Source: Bacillota bacterium | Lineage (GTDB): Bacteria; Bacillota; Clostridia; Saccharofermentanales; Fastidiosipilaceae | Reading direction: 5' to 3' | NCBI GenBank assembly: GCA_023420115.1 | Contig: JAEZWR010000017.1 | Span: forward strand, 1 to 44,033 | Length of the DNA: 44,033 bases | In this document: piece by piece, positions 34,691 through 42,395 of the stretch | Layout: each line of letters opens with the position of its first letter | Numbering within the stretch: the first letter of the stretch is position 1 | Program-made: the position numbers and the translations under genes | The notes under the pieces: generated by a model | Databases searched by the model: none | What the model was told of the DNA's origin: nothing | The model's input: the letters and a program-made list of their open reading frames with translations, nothing else

Positions 34691-36208
34691 TTGGCAGACT
34701 TTCAAAATAGACAGATGAATATAATAGCAGAGAGAGATCCTGCACTTGATCTTAAGGCTTATATTAAAGTATTTGGCGTCGGTGGTGGCGGATGTAATGC
34801 TGTTAACAGAATGATTGCTAGTGGCGTGCAAAATGTCGAATTTTTCGCTGTAAATACAGATCAGCAACAATTGGACCAGTCGCTCTGCCAAAATAGAATT
34901 CGAATTGGCGAAAAGTTGACAAGAGGTCTAGGTGCTGGCGCCGATCCAAGTATTGGTGAAGAGGCCGCAGAAGAAGCTTCTGAACAATTAAGAAAATTGG
35001 TATCAGATGCGGATATGGTATTTATAACAGCTGGTATGGGTGGCGGAACTGGTACTGGTGCAGCTCCGGTTATTGCTAGACTCGCCAAGGAAGCTGATGT
35101 TCTAACAGTAGCGGTGGTGACTAAGCCATTCCGTTTTGAAGGTCCTGGCAGAATGAACCATGCAGACCAAGGTATTGAAAGATTGAAGGAATTTGTTGAT
35201 GCGCTAATCATTGTTCCAAACGACAAGCTTCTTGATATAGCTTCTGAGGATACAGGAGTCAGTGAATCATTCGCAATGGCTGATGAAATTTTGAAATTTG
35301 GTGTGGTTGGTATATCTGACTTAGTAACAATTCCTGGTCTTATCAACTTGGATATGATGGATGTCCGTAAGGTTATGACAAATGCTGGTATTTGTCATAT
35401 GGGTATCGGTCGAGGCAAAGGACCTGATGCTGTACAGAATGCTATTAACGATGCAATTCATAGTCCTCTTCTTGATACTACAATTGACGGTGCTCAAAGA
35501 CTTATCGTTAATTTCTCCGGTGCTAACATCCGTCTAAAGGACTTCAACAATGCAAGTACCTTGGTAAGAGACGCTGCTTCACCACAGGCTGAAATTATTA
35601 TTGGTTGTGTTACCGATGTTGATAATCTTGATGATGATGAAATTATGATTACAGTAATAGCTTCTTCATTCGAGATGAATGAAGCTACAAGTGATAATAG
35701 AACTGTCGCTAGCAGAACAAATTATGATGTTATCAGCAGACCACAGGCTGTATCTTCAGTAAGAAGAAATAACTATAGCGGTAGGCAACAAACACCCGTA
35801 GGTTCTAATTACAATAGAGAGCCAAGAACTTCGTCATCTCATTTTGTTTCTGAGCGTTCAACTACTAATGCTGTACAAAATGATAGGATTGTAGATGATA
35901 ATACTAGTAATATCCCAGACTTTTTAAGAAATACTACAGATAATCGTACTTCATCATCAGGTTTGGGTAATGGTTCTACTAACCATTTTAATTCAGGCAA
36001 TACTAATTCAGGCAATACAAGATCTAGTTTGGGTGCTTCAACCCCAAATACTTCGCCATTCCATACAGGTAATAGGCATGGAAATAGAGTTGATAATAAG
36101 CCTGTGCAAAATCCTAGGGACACGGACACAAGAGAGAGAAGAGAGCCAGATAGAACAGGCAATAAAAAAATACTGCCATGGTTCTTCAATGATTCAGATG
36201 AAAATTAA
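34691..36208 (+). CDS. ftsZ: Cell division GTPase FtsZ with extended two-motif C-terminal tail
   Basis: FtsZ is the tubulin-like GTPase that forms the Z-ring. The globular core (residues about 20-330) includes VGGGGCNAVNRM, the tubulin signature GGGTGTG (118-124) and the T7-loop region NLDMMDVRKVM. The tail from 331 to 505 is a long Asn/Ser/Thr/Arg-rich linker, much longer than the 50 or so residues of Bacillus. It carries two candidate partner-binding peptides: IPDFLR at 408-413, which matches the usual Firmicutes C-terminal motif, and ILPWFF at 494-499 near the very end. The start is TTG 34691, with GAAAGGGG 8 bases upstream, consistent with the family N-terminus. It is followed by a strong terminator, so it is monocistronic. 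Confidence 0.97.
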   Translation: MADFQNRQMNIIAERDPALDLKAYIKVFGVGGGGCNAVNRMIASGVQNVEFFAVNTDQQQLDQSLCQNRIRIGEKLTRGLGAGADPSIGEEAAEEASEQLRKLVSDADMVFITAGMGGGTGTGAAPVIARLAKEADVLTVAVVTKPFRFEGPGRMNHADQGIERLKEFVDALIIVPNDKLLDIASEDTGVSESFAMADEILKFGVVGISDLVTIPGLINLDMMDVRKVMTNAGICHMGIGRGKGPDAVQNAINDAIHSPLLDTTIDGAQRLIVNFSGANIRLKDFNNASTLVRDAASPQAEIIIGCVTDVDNLDDDEIMITVIASSFEMNEATSDNRTVASRTNYDVISRPQAVSSVRRNNYSGRQQTPVGSNYNREPRTSSSHFVSERSTTNAVQNDRIVDDNTSNIPDFLRNTTDNRTSSSGLGNGSTNHFNSGNTNSGNTRSSLGASTPNTSPFHTGNRHGNRVDNKPVQNPRDTDTRERREPDRTGNKKILPWFFNDSDEN

Positions 36209-36216
36209 GCTGATAA

Positions 36217-36244
36217 AAAAGGACCTTCAGTTGGAGGTCCTTTT
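36217..36244 (+). terminator. Intrinsic terminator behind ftsZ
   Basis: AAAAGGACCT (36217-36226), loop TCAGTTGG and AGGTCCTTTT (36235-36244) form a perfect 10-bp stem with the T-run in the 3' arm. nrdR starts only 18 bases later, so some read-through may feed nrdR. Confidence 0.9.
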
Positions 36245-36261
36245 GTGAATGGAATATTATT

Positions 36262-36762
36262 ATGAAATGCCCTAAATGTGGAGAAGATAGAGATAGAGTT
36301 GTTGATAGCCGCCCAGCGGAGGGTGGTGCTGAAATAAGGAGACGAAGAGAATGTTTGGCCTGTGGTTATAGATATACCACTTATGAGAGATATGATCAGA
36401 AGGTGCTATATGTAAAGAAGAAAAATGGAGAACGTGAACCTTTCGATCGTGCTAAACTAAAGTTGAATTTGCTTAAGGCTTGTCATAAGAGAAGAAGTAG
36501 CGAAGATACTGCAATTGATGATCTTATCGATGTAGTAGAGAATAAGGCGAGAGCGCTTAATACAGATGACCAGATAGAAAGTTATAAGATTGGTGAGCTC
36601 GTTCTTGATGAATTAAAGAAATTAGATCACGTCGCTTATGTTCGATTTGCATCTGTATACAAGGACTTCGATTCAATTGATTCATTTGTAGCAGTTTTAA
36701 GTTCTTTAAAAGAATTTGAAGTTGATGAAGATTCATTTGATGAGAGTCAAGAAAAATCATAA
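36262..36762 (+). CDS. nrdR: Transcriptional repressor NrdR
   Basis: NrdR is the ATP/dATP-sensing repressor of ribonucleotide reductase genes. The 166-residue protein has the N-terminal zinc ribbon with C3, C6, C31 and C34 (MKCPKC and CLAC). The VDSRPAEGGAEIRRRREC DNA-binding stretch follows, then an ATP-cone domain (about 46-136, beginning KVLYVKKKNGEREPFDRAKL). A charged C-terminal tail ends it. The ATG at 36262 has only a weak GGAAT upstream. It lies directly behind ftsZ, a common clostridial arrangement. I did not find a convincing pair of NrdR boxes in this window, and no nrd genes are present. Confidence 0.95.
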   Translation: MKCPKCGEDRDRVVDSRPAEGGAEIRRRRECLACGYRYTTYERYDQKVLYVKKKNGEREPFDRAKLKLNLLKACHKRRSSEDTAIDDLIDVVENKARALNTDDQIESYKIGELVLDELKKLDHVAYVRFASVYKDFDSIDSFVAVLSSLKEFEVDEDSFDESQEKS

Positions 36763-37161
36763 ATTGATTTCACTTTTGCACTTTCTTTACCTAGGAGTCT
36801 TTTTATTACAAATAATTACTTTCATTAATATAAAGGTGATTGGCTGAACTATTGTTTACAAAGTAGCAATTTATAATTTAAAAAATATGCGATTACGATA
36901 TATACAATATAAATAGAGTATTAGCACTGTCTAACCGATATTACATAACTCGTGTGTAAAGGAATCTAAGATAGCGAGAATTGTTAGGTATATATTTTAG
37001 GATTATATTCCTAGCTATATAAGAAAATTGCTTGAGATAGACTTCTGATAGTTGATATTACTTATTTTGATTAATTTTGGTCCAGAGTTTAAGTGGCCGA
37101 TGGCTTTTTTTATTCACTGTGACTTTTAACTACCATTCATACTTATTAGAGGAGAAGAATT
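36763..37161. other. 399-base gap between nrdR and the response regulator
   Basis: No gene, tRNA or clear riboswitch is visible. It is AT-rich, with a small palindrome TAGGA/TCCTA near 37000 and a short GCC-GAT-GGC stem followed by seven T residues (about 37096-37111), too weak to call a terminator. The response regulator has a strong GAGGAG site before its ATG. Its promoter was not identified. Confidence 0.4.
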
Positions 37162-37866
37162 ATGTCTAAGAGAGCTCTTATTGTTGATGACGAGATGCAG
37201 ATACGTGAATTGCTACGTTTGTATTTTACAAAAGAAGGATATGAGACTGTGCTTTGTGAAAATGGACAAAAGGCCATAGATAGTTTCGAAAGCACACCGT
37301 GTGATATTGTAATTCTTGATTTAATGTTACCAGATATGGACGGGTATGAGGTATGCAAGAAGATTAGGGAAGCGTCAGATGTCCCTATCATTATGCTAAC
37401 TGCTCGTAGCGAAGTTATTGATAAGATAGTTGGTTTGGAAATTGGCGCTGATGACTATCTTGCCAAACCTTTTGAAGCAAGTGAATTAATGGCTAGAGTC
37501 AAGGCTGTTATGAGAAGAAGTTCAAGTACGAGCCAGGACAGCGAGGAGACAGTACAGGAGAGAATACAATATCCTGATCTTGTTGTTGACAAGGCGAGTT
37601 ACACTTGTGAGATTAATGGTAGTCCAGTTGAAATGCCTCCTAAGGAGCTTGAGCTTCTATTTTTCTTGGCTGCTCATCCCAATAGAGTTTATTCAAGAGA
37701 ACAGTTATTAACTTATGTTTGGGGATATGATTTCTTCGGCGAGTCAAGAACCGTTGATGTTCATGTAAAGAGAATAAGAGAGAAAATAGAGAATCTTGGT
37801 TCTAGTAGTCATTGGTCCATAAAGACAGTATGGGGCGTTGGTTATAAATTTGAGATGGAAGAATAA
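37162..37866 (+). CDS. OmpR/PhoB-family response regulator, no adjacent kinase
   Basis: A 234-residue two-component regulator. The receiver domain (about 1-118) has the acidic pocket D9/D10 (IVDDE), phospho-acceptor D53 in ILDLMLPDMDG, T80 and K102 in AKPFEA. The C-terminal winged-helix DNA-binding domain (about 135-232) shows PPKELELLFFLAAHPNRVYS, then LLTYVWGYDFFGESRTVDVH and TVWGVGYKF. Length and motifs are those of an intact activator or repressor. No histidine kinase is encoded next to it; the gene is followed by its own terminator and then guaA. Its target genes and kinase cannot be inferred from the window. Confidence 0.93.
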   Translation: MSKRALIVDDEMQIRELLRLYFTKEGYETVLCENGQKAIDSFESTPCDIVILDLMLPDMDGYEVCKKIREASDVPIIMLTARSEVIDKIVGLEIGADDYLAKPFEASELMARVKAVMRRSSSTSQDSEETVQERIQYPDLVVDKASYTCEINGSPVEMPPKELELLFFLAAHPNRVYSREQLLTYVWGYDFFGESRTVDVHVKRIREKIENLGSSSHWSIKTVWGVGYKFEMEE

Positions 37867-37875
37867 AATTTGGAG

Positions 37876-37902
37876 AAGGGGGCTATGGCTCCCTTTTATT
37901 AT
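37876..37902 (+). terminator. Intrinsic terminator behind the response regulator
   Basis: AAGGGGGC (37876-37883), loop TATG and GCTCCCTT (37888-37895) form an 8-bp stem with one G-U pair, followed by the T-rich TTATTAT. It closes the response-regulator transcript. Confidence 0.8.
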
Positions 37903-38063
37903 GTCTTGAGATTGGGTGTTATATTTAAGATTACTTAGAAGAGCTTTTTAAAATTTTATTTCTATTTCTTGATTTCTTATTTGTATTTATTAGTATTATT
38001 TATTTTTCCTTTTTGTTTAAAGTGCTTGAGTTTCGTTTTGTCCTAGCTCGTAGAAGCTTAAGC

Positions 38064-38092
38064 TTGTTAGATTTATGCCTTGCGAGTAAAAT
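38064..38092 (+). promoter_or_regulatory. Candidate sigma-A promoter of guaA
   Basis: TTGTTA (38064-38069) and TAAAAT (38087-38092) have a 17-base spacer. The predicted leader is only about 30 bases, which leaves no room for a guanine riboswitch. None was found elsewhere in the 263-base gap. Confidence 0.55.
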
Positions 38093-38129
38093 ATAGGGAA
38101 TATTTTAATTGATTTGAAAGTGATGGGTT

Positions 38130-39662
38130 ATGCGGGAAGAGAAGGTTCTTATTTTAGATTTTGGCGGACAGTATAAACAACTTATTGCTAGAAAAGTTCG
38201 TGAGCTTAATGTGTATTGTGAGGTTAAGTCTGCGCGTACGACTGCGGCTCAGATCAAAGAAGATGGATATCAGGCGATTATATTTACTGGTGGACCTAAT
38301 TCGGTGAATGAGGAAGGGGCACCAACTTGTGATCCTGCGATATTCGATTTGGGCATACCTATTTTGGGTATATGTTATGGTTGCCAGCTTATTTGTAAAA
38401 TTCTCGGTGGCAAGGTAGATAAGGCAGATAAAAGGGAGTATGGCAGCAGAGTTATTAAGTTGAATAATAAGCATTCTCTTTTTGCTGATATAGATGAAGA
38501 TAATGATTGCTTCATGAGTCATACAGACCAATTGTCTGAACTTCCTTTGGGTTTTGAAACTATTGCATATTCTGAGACCTGCCCACATGCTGCAATAGCT
38601 AATGACGATAGAAAAATATACGGAGTACAGTTCCATCCAGAGGTTGAACATAGCCACAGAGGAAAGGATATGATCCGTCACTTTTTATTTGATATAGCTG
38701 GCTTAACTGGCAGTTGGCAGATGTCGTCTTTCATTGATGAGGAGATAGAAAGAATTAGGCAAGTTGTTGGTGATAGACGTGCTCTTTGTGCTTTGTCTGG
38801 TGGAGTTGATTCATCTGTTGCAGCGGTCTTAGTACACAAGGCGATTGGCAAGAATTTAACTTGTGTTTTTGTTGATCATGGTTTGATGAGAAAAGATGAG
38901 GGCGATGAAGTAGAGCGCATTTTCCGTGGTCAGTTTGATATGAATTTGATTAGGGTGAATGCTGAGGAGCGTTTCCTTAATAGGTTAAAGGGGATTAGTG
39001 ATCCTGAGCAGAAACGCAAGATAATCGGAGAAGAGTTTATAAGAGTTTTTGAAGAGGAAGCTGAGAAGTTCAGAGATTGTGACTTTTTAGTCCAAGGGAC
39101 TATATATCCTGATGTAATTGAATCTGGTGTTGGAGAGGCTGCTGTAATCAAGAGTCATCATAATGTTGGTGGTTTGCCCGAGGATGTTAATTTTGAACTA
39201 GTTGAGCCTTTGGCTTCTTTATTTAAGGATGAGGTGAGACAGGTTGGTCTTGAACTTGGCATACCTAGGGATTTGGTATTCCGTCAGCCTTTCCCAGGTC
39301 CTGGACTTGGAATTCGCGTCCTTGGGGAGGTTAGCAAGGATAAGCTCGATATTCTCCGTGAAGCTGATTTTATTTTCCGAGATGAGGTAAGTAAGTATGG
39401 GATAGCAGAGGAGCTCAATCAGTATTTTGCTGTTCTTACAGATCAAAAGAGTGTCGGCGTTATGGGAGATGAAAGAAGTTATGATTATCTTTTGGCTCTG
39501 CGTGCAGTTAAGACGAGCGATTTTATGACTGCTGAGTTTGCCGAGATTCCTTATGAGCTTCTTGCTAGAGTTTCTAGACGAATTGTCAATGAGGTTAAGC
39601 ATATTAATCGTGTGGTTTATGATATTACCTCTAAGCCACCGTCGACAATTGAGTGGGAGTAG
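38130..39662 (+). CDS. guaA: GMP synthase (glutamine-hydrolysing)
   Basis: GuaA converts XMP to GMP, using ammonia from its own glutaminase domain. The 510-residue protein has a class I amidotransferase domain (1 to about 190) with nucleophile C82 in GICYGCQ and the His/Glu pair in VQFHPEVEH. The ATP-pyrophosphatase domain starts at the P-loop LSGGVDSSVAA. The dimerisation domain contains FRQPFPGPGLGIRVLGE and ends KPPSTIEWE, the normal C-terminus. Length is standard. The ATG at 38130 has a modest purine-rich site. It is followed by a very strong terminator and then the accessory restriction-modification region. Confidence 0.97.
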   Translation: MREEKVLILDFGGQYKQLIARKVRELNVYCEVKSARTTAAQIKEDGYQAIIFTGGPNSVNEEGAPTCDPAIFDLGIPILGICYGCQLICKILGGKVDKADKREYGSRVIKLNNKHSLFADIDEDNDCFMSHTDQLSELPLGFETIAYSETCPHAAIANDDRKIYGVQFHPEVEHSHRGKDMIRHFLFDIAGLTGSWQMSSFIDEEIERIRQVVGDRRALCALSGGVDSSVAAVLVHKAIGKNLTCVFVDHGLMRKDEGDEVERIFRGQFDMNLIRVNAEERFLNRLKGISDPEQKRKIIGEEFIRVFEEEAEKFRDCDFLVQGTIYPDVIESGVGEAAVIKSHHNVGGLPEDVNFELVEPLASLFKDEVRQVGLELGIPRDLVFRQPFPGPGLGIRVLGEVSKDKLDILREADFIFRDEVSKYGIAEELNQYFAVLTDQKSVGVMGDERSYDYLLALRAVKTSDFMTAEFAEIPYELLARVSRRIVNEVKHINRVVYDITSKPPSTIEWE

Positions 39663-40226
39663 TTAAAAACTGGCTCTAAAGCTTTATAAATAGTCATTTT
39701 GTGATTGGTGTGCTTGCGAAATGCTTGCAAGTTTTAGAAGTTGGTCACTTGAAGAATATTCAAAGAAAACAAAAAAGCAACTAAGAGAAAAATCTTAGTT
39801 GCTTTTTTGTTTTTTTATTATTTAAAAGTGAAATGCTGTTTTCATCGAAACACCAATTAATCTGTGGTAGTGATTTTAGCAATAATAATATAAATGGTAG
39901 AGCTTATGTAGTTATCTTTTTGACATTATTCCACGTAGTATCTACTCAGTATTATTTAGAAAATAATGACCTTTATAAAAGTTGATAAACTAACTAAAAG
40001 GCATAATGAGTTGTCAGTATATAGAGACTAGTAGTGTTCAATCAAGCAAGCTTCATTTTAAATTTTAGAATAATAACAATTAATTTGTAAATTACTGTAA
40101 ATATCTATCTATATGCTCATCTGATGAAGTAATTAGCATCTGTTTTTTTGCTAAAAATATAGAAAAAATGGGGAAAATATGTTGTAATGTCTACTGAATC
40201 GATTAAAATGTGGCAAGGAGGATAAA
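39663..40226. other. 564-base gap between guaA and the methyltransferase gene
   Basis: Apart from the terminator at 39771-39808 I see no gene or RNA. The sequence is AT-rich. A direct repeat TGCTTGC (about 39710-39728) lies before the terminator. No recombinase, attachment-site repeat or target-site duplication could be identified. Because the downstream genes look accessory, the boundary of an inserted segment probably lies in this gap. Confidence 0.5.
39771..39808 (+). terminator. Very strong intrinsic terminator behind guaA
   Basis: AAAAAAGCAACTAAGA (39771-39786), loop GAAAAA and TCTTAGTTGCTTTTTT (39793-39808) form a perfect 16-bp stem, followed by GTTTTTTT. The A-run before and T-run after make it potentially bidirectional. 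Confidence 0.93.
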
Positions 40227-42395
40227 ATGGCAGGACTTAATGTTACTGATGTGATAAAAGAATTAGACATATCTAAGTCATATTTATATAAATTGATATA
40301 TAGAGAGAATATTATAATTCCAAGAAGTGATACAGGAAGATACTTTTGGGATAAAAAAACAGTTGAAACTATAAAGAAATTTTTGGATAAAGATGATTTG
40401 CAGAATAAGAATGAAATAGATTGTTTAGTATATAAATTAGGATTAAAGAAGTTGCTTATAAATAACAGACGATACTTAGGAAACAAATACTCTATTTCTA
40501 ATTTTATAAGGAAAACTGTTGACGAAAATTGTAAAGGTGTAAATATTGTTATTGATATATTTAGTGGAACTGGTTCAGTGGCGAATATATTTAAAGATAA
40601 AATGCTTATTACTAATGATTTGTTATATAGTAATTATATTTCCAATTATGCATGGTTCGGATATGAAAAATATTCAAGTAAAAAGATAATTGAGCTTATA
40701 TACGACTACAATCAAGTTAAAACAAAAGAAAATAACTATATGCGAGAAAATTTTGCAGATACATTCTTTTCTGCTGATGATTGTAGCAAGATAGGGTATA
40801 TAAGAGAAGATATAGAAGCAAAGTATAAAAACAAACAAATAAATTTTAAGGAATACGCAATATTGATTACATCACTTCTATATGCAATGGATAAAATTGC
40901 AAACACAGTGGGGCACTATGATGCATATAGAAAAGATGGTGATTTAAAAAAGAATTTAGTTTTGAATGTTTTATTGCCCGAAGAAAATATGAATTCTAAT
41001 AATGTGTGTTATAACCTTGATTCAAATGAATTGATAAAAAATGTTAAAGGTGATTTGTTGTATTTAGATCCTCCATATAATTCAAGACAATATTGTGATG
41101 CGTATCATTTACTTGAAAATGTTGCAAGATGGGAAAAACCTGAAGTGTACGGTGTTGCAAAAAAAATGGATAGAACATCACTTAAAAGTGATTATTGTAT
41201 GATTACAGCTACAAAAGCATTTGAGGAACTTATTGAAATGGCTGATGCGAAGTATATATTACTTTCATATAACAATATGTCCGACAAGGGAAATGATAGG
41301 TCGAATGCGAAATTATCAGATGAAGATATTATGAGGATTCTTAGTAAAAAGGGAAAGGTTACTATATTTGAATTGGATTATAAAAGTTTTTCGACCGGGA
41401 AGTCGAATATAAAGGATAATAAAGAAAGACTATTTTTATGTGAAGTATTTAGCAAGGCGAATAAAAGAATTAATATACCTTGTCCATTTAATTATATAGG
41501 TGGAAAATTTAAATTGTTGGGACAGTTGCAACCTTTATTTGCTGAAAAGGAAGTGTTTTTAGATTTATTTGCCGGAGGTGGAAATGTTGGAATAAATTCA
41601 TCTTCTTCAAAGGTTGTTTTTAATGATACGAATGAAAATTTGATAGATTTAATTAAATTTATAAAAGGCACTGACACTGCTGATTTATTAAAACAAATAG
41701 ACAATATTATTGAGGCGTATAATTTATCAAATACATCATTATATGGGTATTCTTATTATGATTGTGATAGTAGTAGAGGTTTAGCTGAATACAATAAAGG
41801 AAGATTTCTCAAGTTAAGAGATGATTTTAATGCTAAAGTTCTTGTTGGAGAAATAGATTATCCAATGCTGTATGTGCTTATGGTGTTCTCTTTTAATAAT
41901 CAGATTAGGTTTAATCGAAAGGGACTTTTTAATCTTCCGGTAGGTAAGAGAGATTTTAATTCCAAAATGAGAAGTAAACTTGTATTATTTTCTGAAGAAT
42001 TAAAAAGTAAAGATGTCCAGTTTATGAAAAAGGATTTTAGAGAAATTTCGTTAGATGATTTTTCTCAGGAGACTTTTATTTATTGTGATCCACCTTATTT
42101 GATTACAAATGCAACATATAATGAAAATGGAATGTGGACTGAAATAGAAGAAAAAACTTTACTTGAATTTTTGGACGAAGCCAATGAAAAAGGTTTTAGT
42201 TTTGCTTTGTCTAATGTTTTGGAAAGTAAAAATAAAAGAAATGATATTTTATATAATTGGATTGAAAGTAAAGGATATTCCTGCAATCGTCTGAATAAAA
42301 GTTATTCAAATAGCAGTTATCACAGAAAAAATAAGAATAGTATATCTGACGAAGTTTTGATTACTAATTATCCAGTTGATTGGAGGAATGAGTAA
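40227..42395 (+). CDS. HTH domain fused to two D12-class DNA adenine methyltransferases (M.FokI-like)
   Basis: A 722-residue protein with three parts. Residues 1 to about 56 are an excisionase/MerR-like helix-turn-helix (LNVTDVIKELDISKSYLYKL, then GRYFWDKKTVETIKKFL). About 78-410 is a first adenine-N6 methyltransferase, with RYLGNKYSI, DIFSGTG (110-116) and DPPYNSRQY (281-289). About 419-722 is a second, with YIGGK (423-427), DLFAGGG (446-452) and DPPYLIT (621-627). Two fused D12 enzymes, with NSRQY after the first DPPY and a Dam-like second half, are the architecture of M.FokI and M.StsI. There each half methylates one strand of an asymmetric site. The HTH is an addition that could autoregulate the operon. 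AAGGAGG lies 6 bases before the ATG, and the next gene starts at the base after the stop. Confidence 0.88.
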   Translation: MAGLNVTDVIKELDISKSYLYKLIYRENIIIPRSDTGRYFWDKKTVETIKKFLDKDDLQNKNEIDCLVYKLGLKKLLINNRRYLGNKYSISNFIRKTVDENCKGVNIVIDIFSGTGSVANIFKDKMLITNDLLYSNYISNYAWFGYEKYSSKKIIELIYDYNQVKTKENNYMRENFADTFFSADDCSKIGYIREDIEAKYKNKQINFKEYAILITSLLYAMDKIANTVGHYDAYRKDGDLKKNLVLNVLLPEENMNSNNVCYNLDSNELIKNVKGDLLYLDPPYNSRQYCDAYHLLENVARWEKPEVYGVAKKMDRTSLKSDYCMITATKAFEELIEMADAKYILLSYNNMSDKGNDRSNAKLSDEDIMRILSKKGKVTIFELDYKSFSTGKSNIKDNKERLFLCEVFSKANKRINIPCPFNYIGGKFKLLGQLQPLFAEKEVFLDLFAGGGNVGINSSSSKVVFNDTNENLIDLIKFIKGTDTADLLKQIDNIIEAYNLSNTSLYGYSYYDCDSSRGLAEYNKGRFLKLRDDFNAKVLVGEIDYPMLYVLMVFSFNNQIRFNRKGLFNLPVGKRDFNSKMRSKLVLFSEELKSKDVQFMKKDFREISLDDFSQETFIYCDPPYLITNATYNENGMWTEIEEKTLLEFLDEANEKGFSFALSNVLESKNKRNDILYNWIESKGYSCNRLNKSYSNSSYHRKNKNSISDEVLITNYPVDWRNE

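Noticed and set aside
34861..35346. 161-codon antisense open frame over ftsZ
   Set aside because: It is a shadow of the FtsZ GTPase core, with composition that mirrors that gene.
36840..37010. NrdR boxes or a second tnpB remnant after nrdR
   Set aside because: The AT-rich stretches give no paired 16-base NrdR-type boxes and none of the right-end motifs seen at 5839-5945.
37091..37111. GCC-GAT-GGC stem with T-run as a terminator
   Set aside because: The stem is only three to four pairs and too weak to support.
37867..38129. Guanine riboswitch before guaA
   Set aside because: No purine-aptamer core is present, and the best promoter leaves only about 30 bases of leader.
38154..38681. 175-codon antisense open frame over guaA
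   Set aside because: It lies opposite the well-conserved GMP synthase domain, has no family resemblance and no convincing ribosome site.
40182..40209. TTGTAA and TAAAAT (16-base spacer) as the methyltransferase promoter
   Set aside because: The predicted start would fall on the ribosome binding site itself, leaving almost no leader, so it is not supported.
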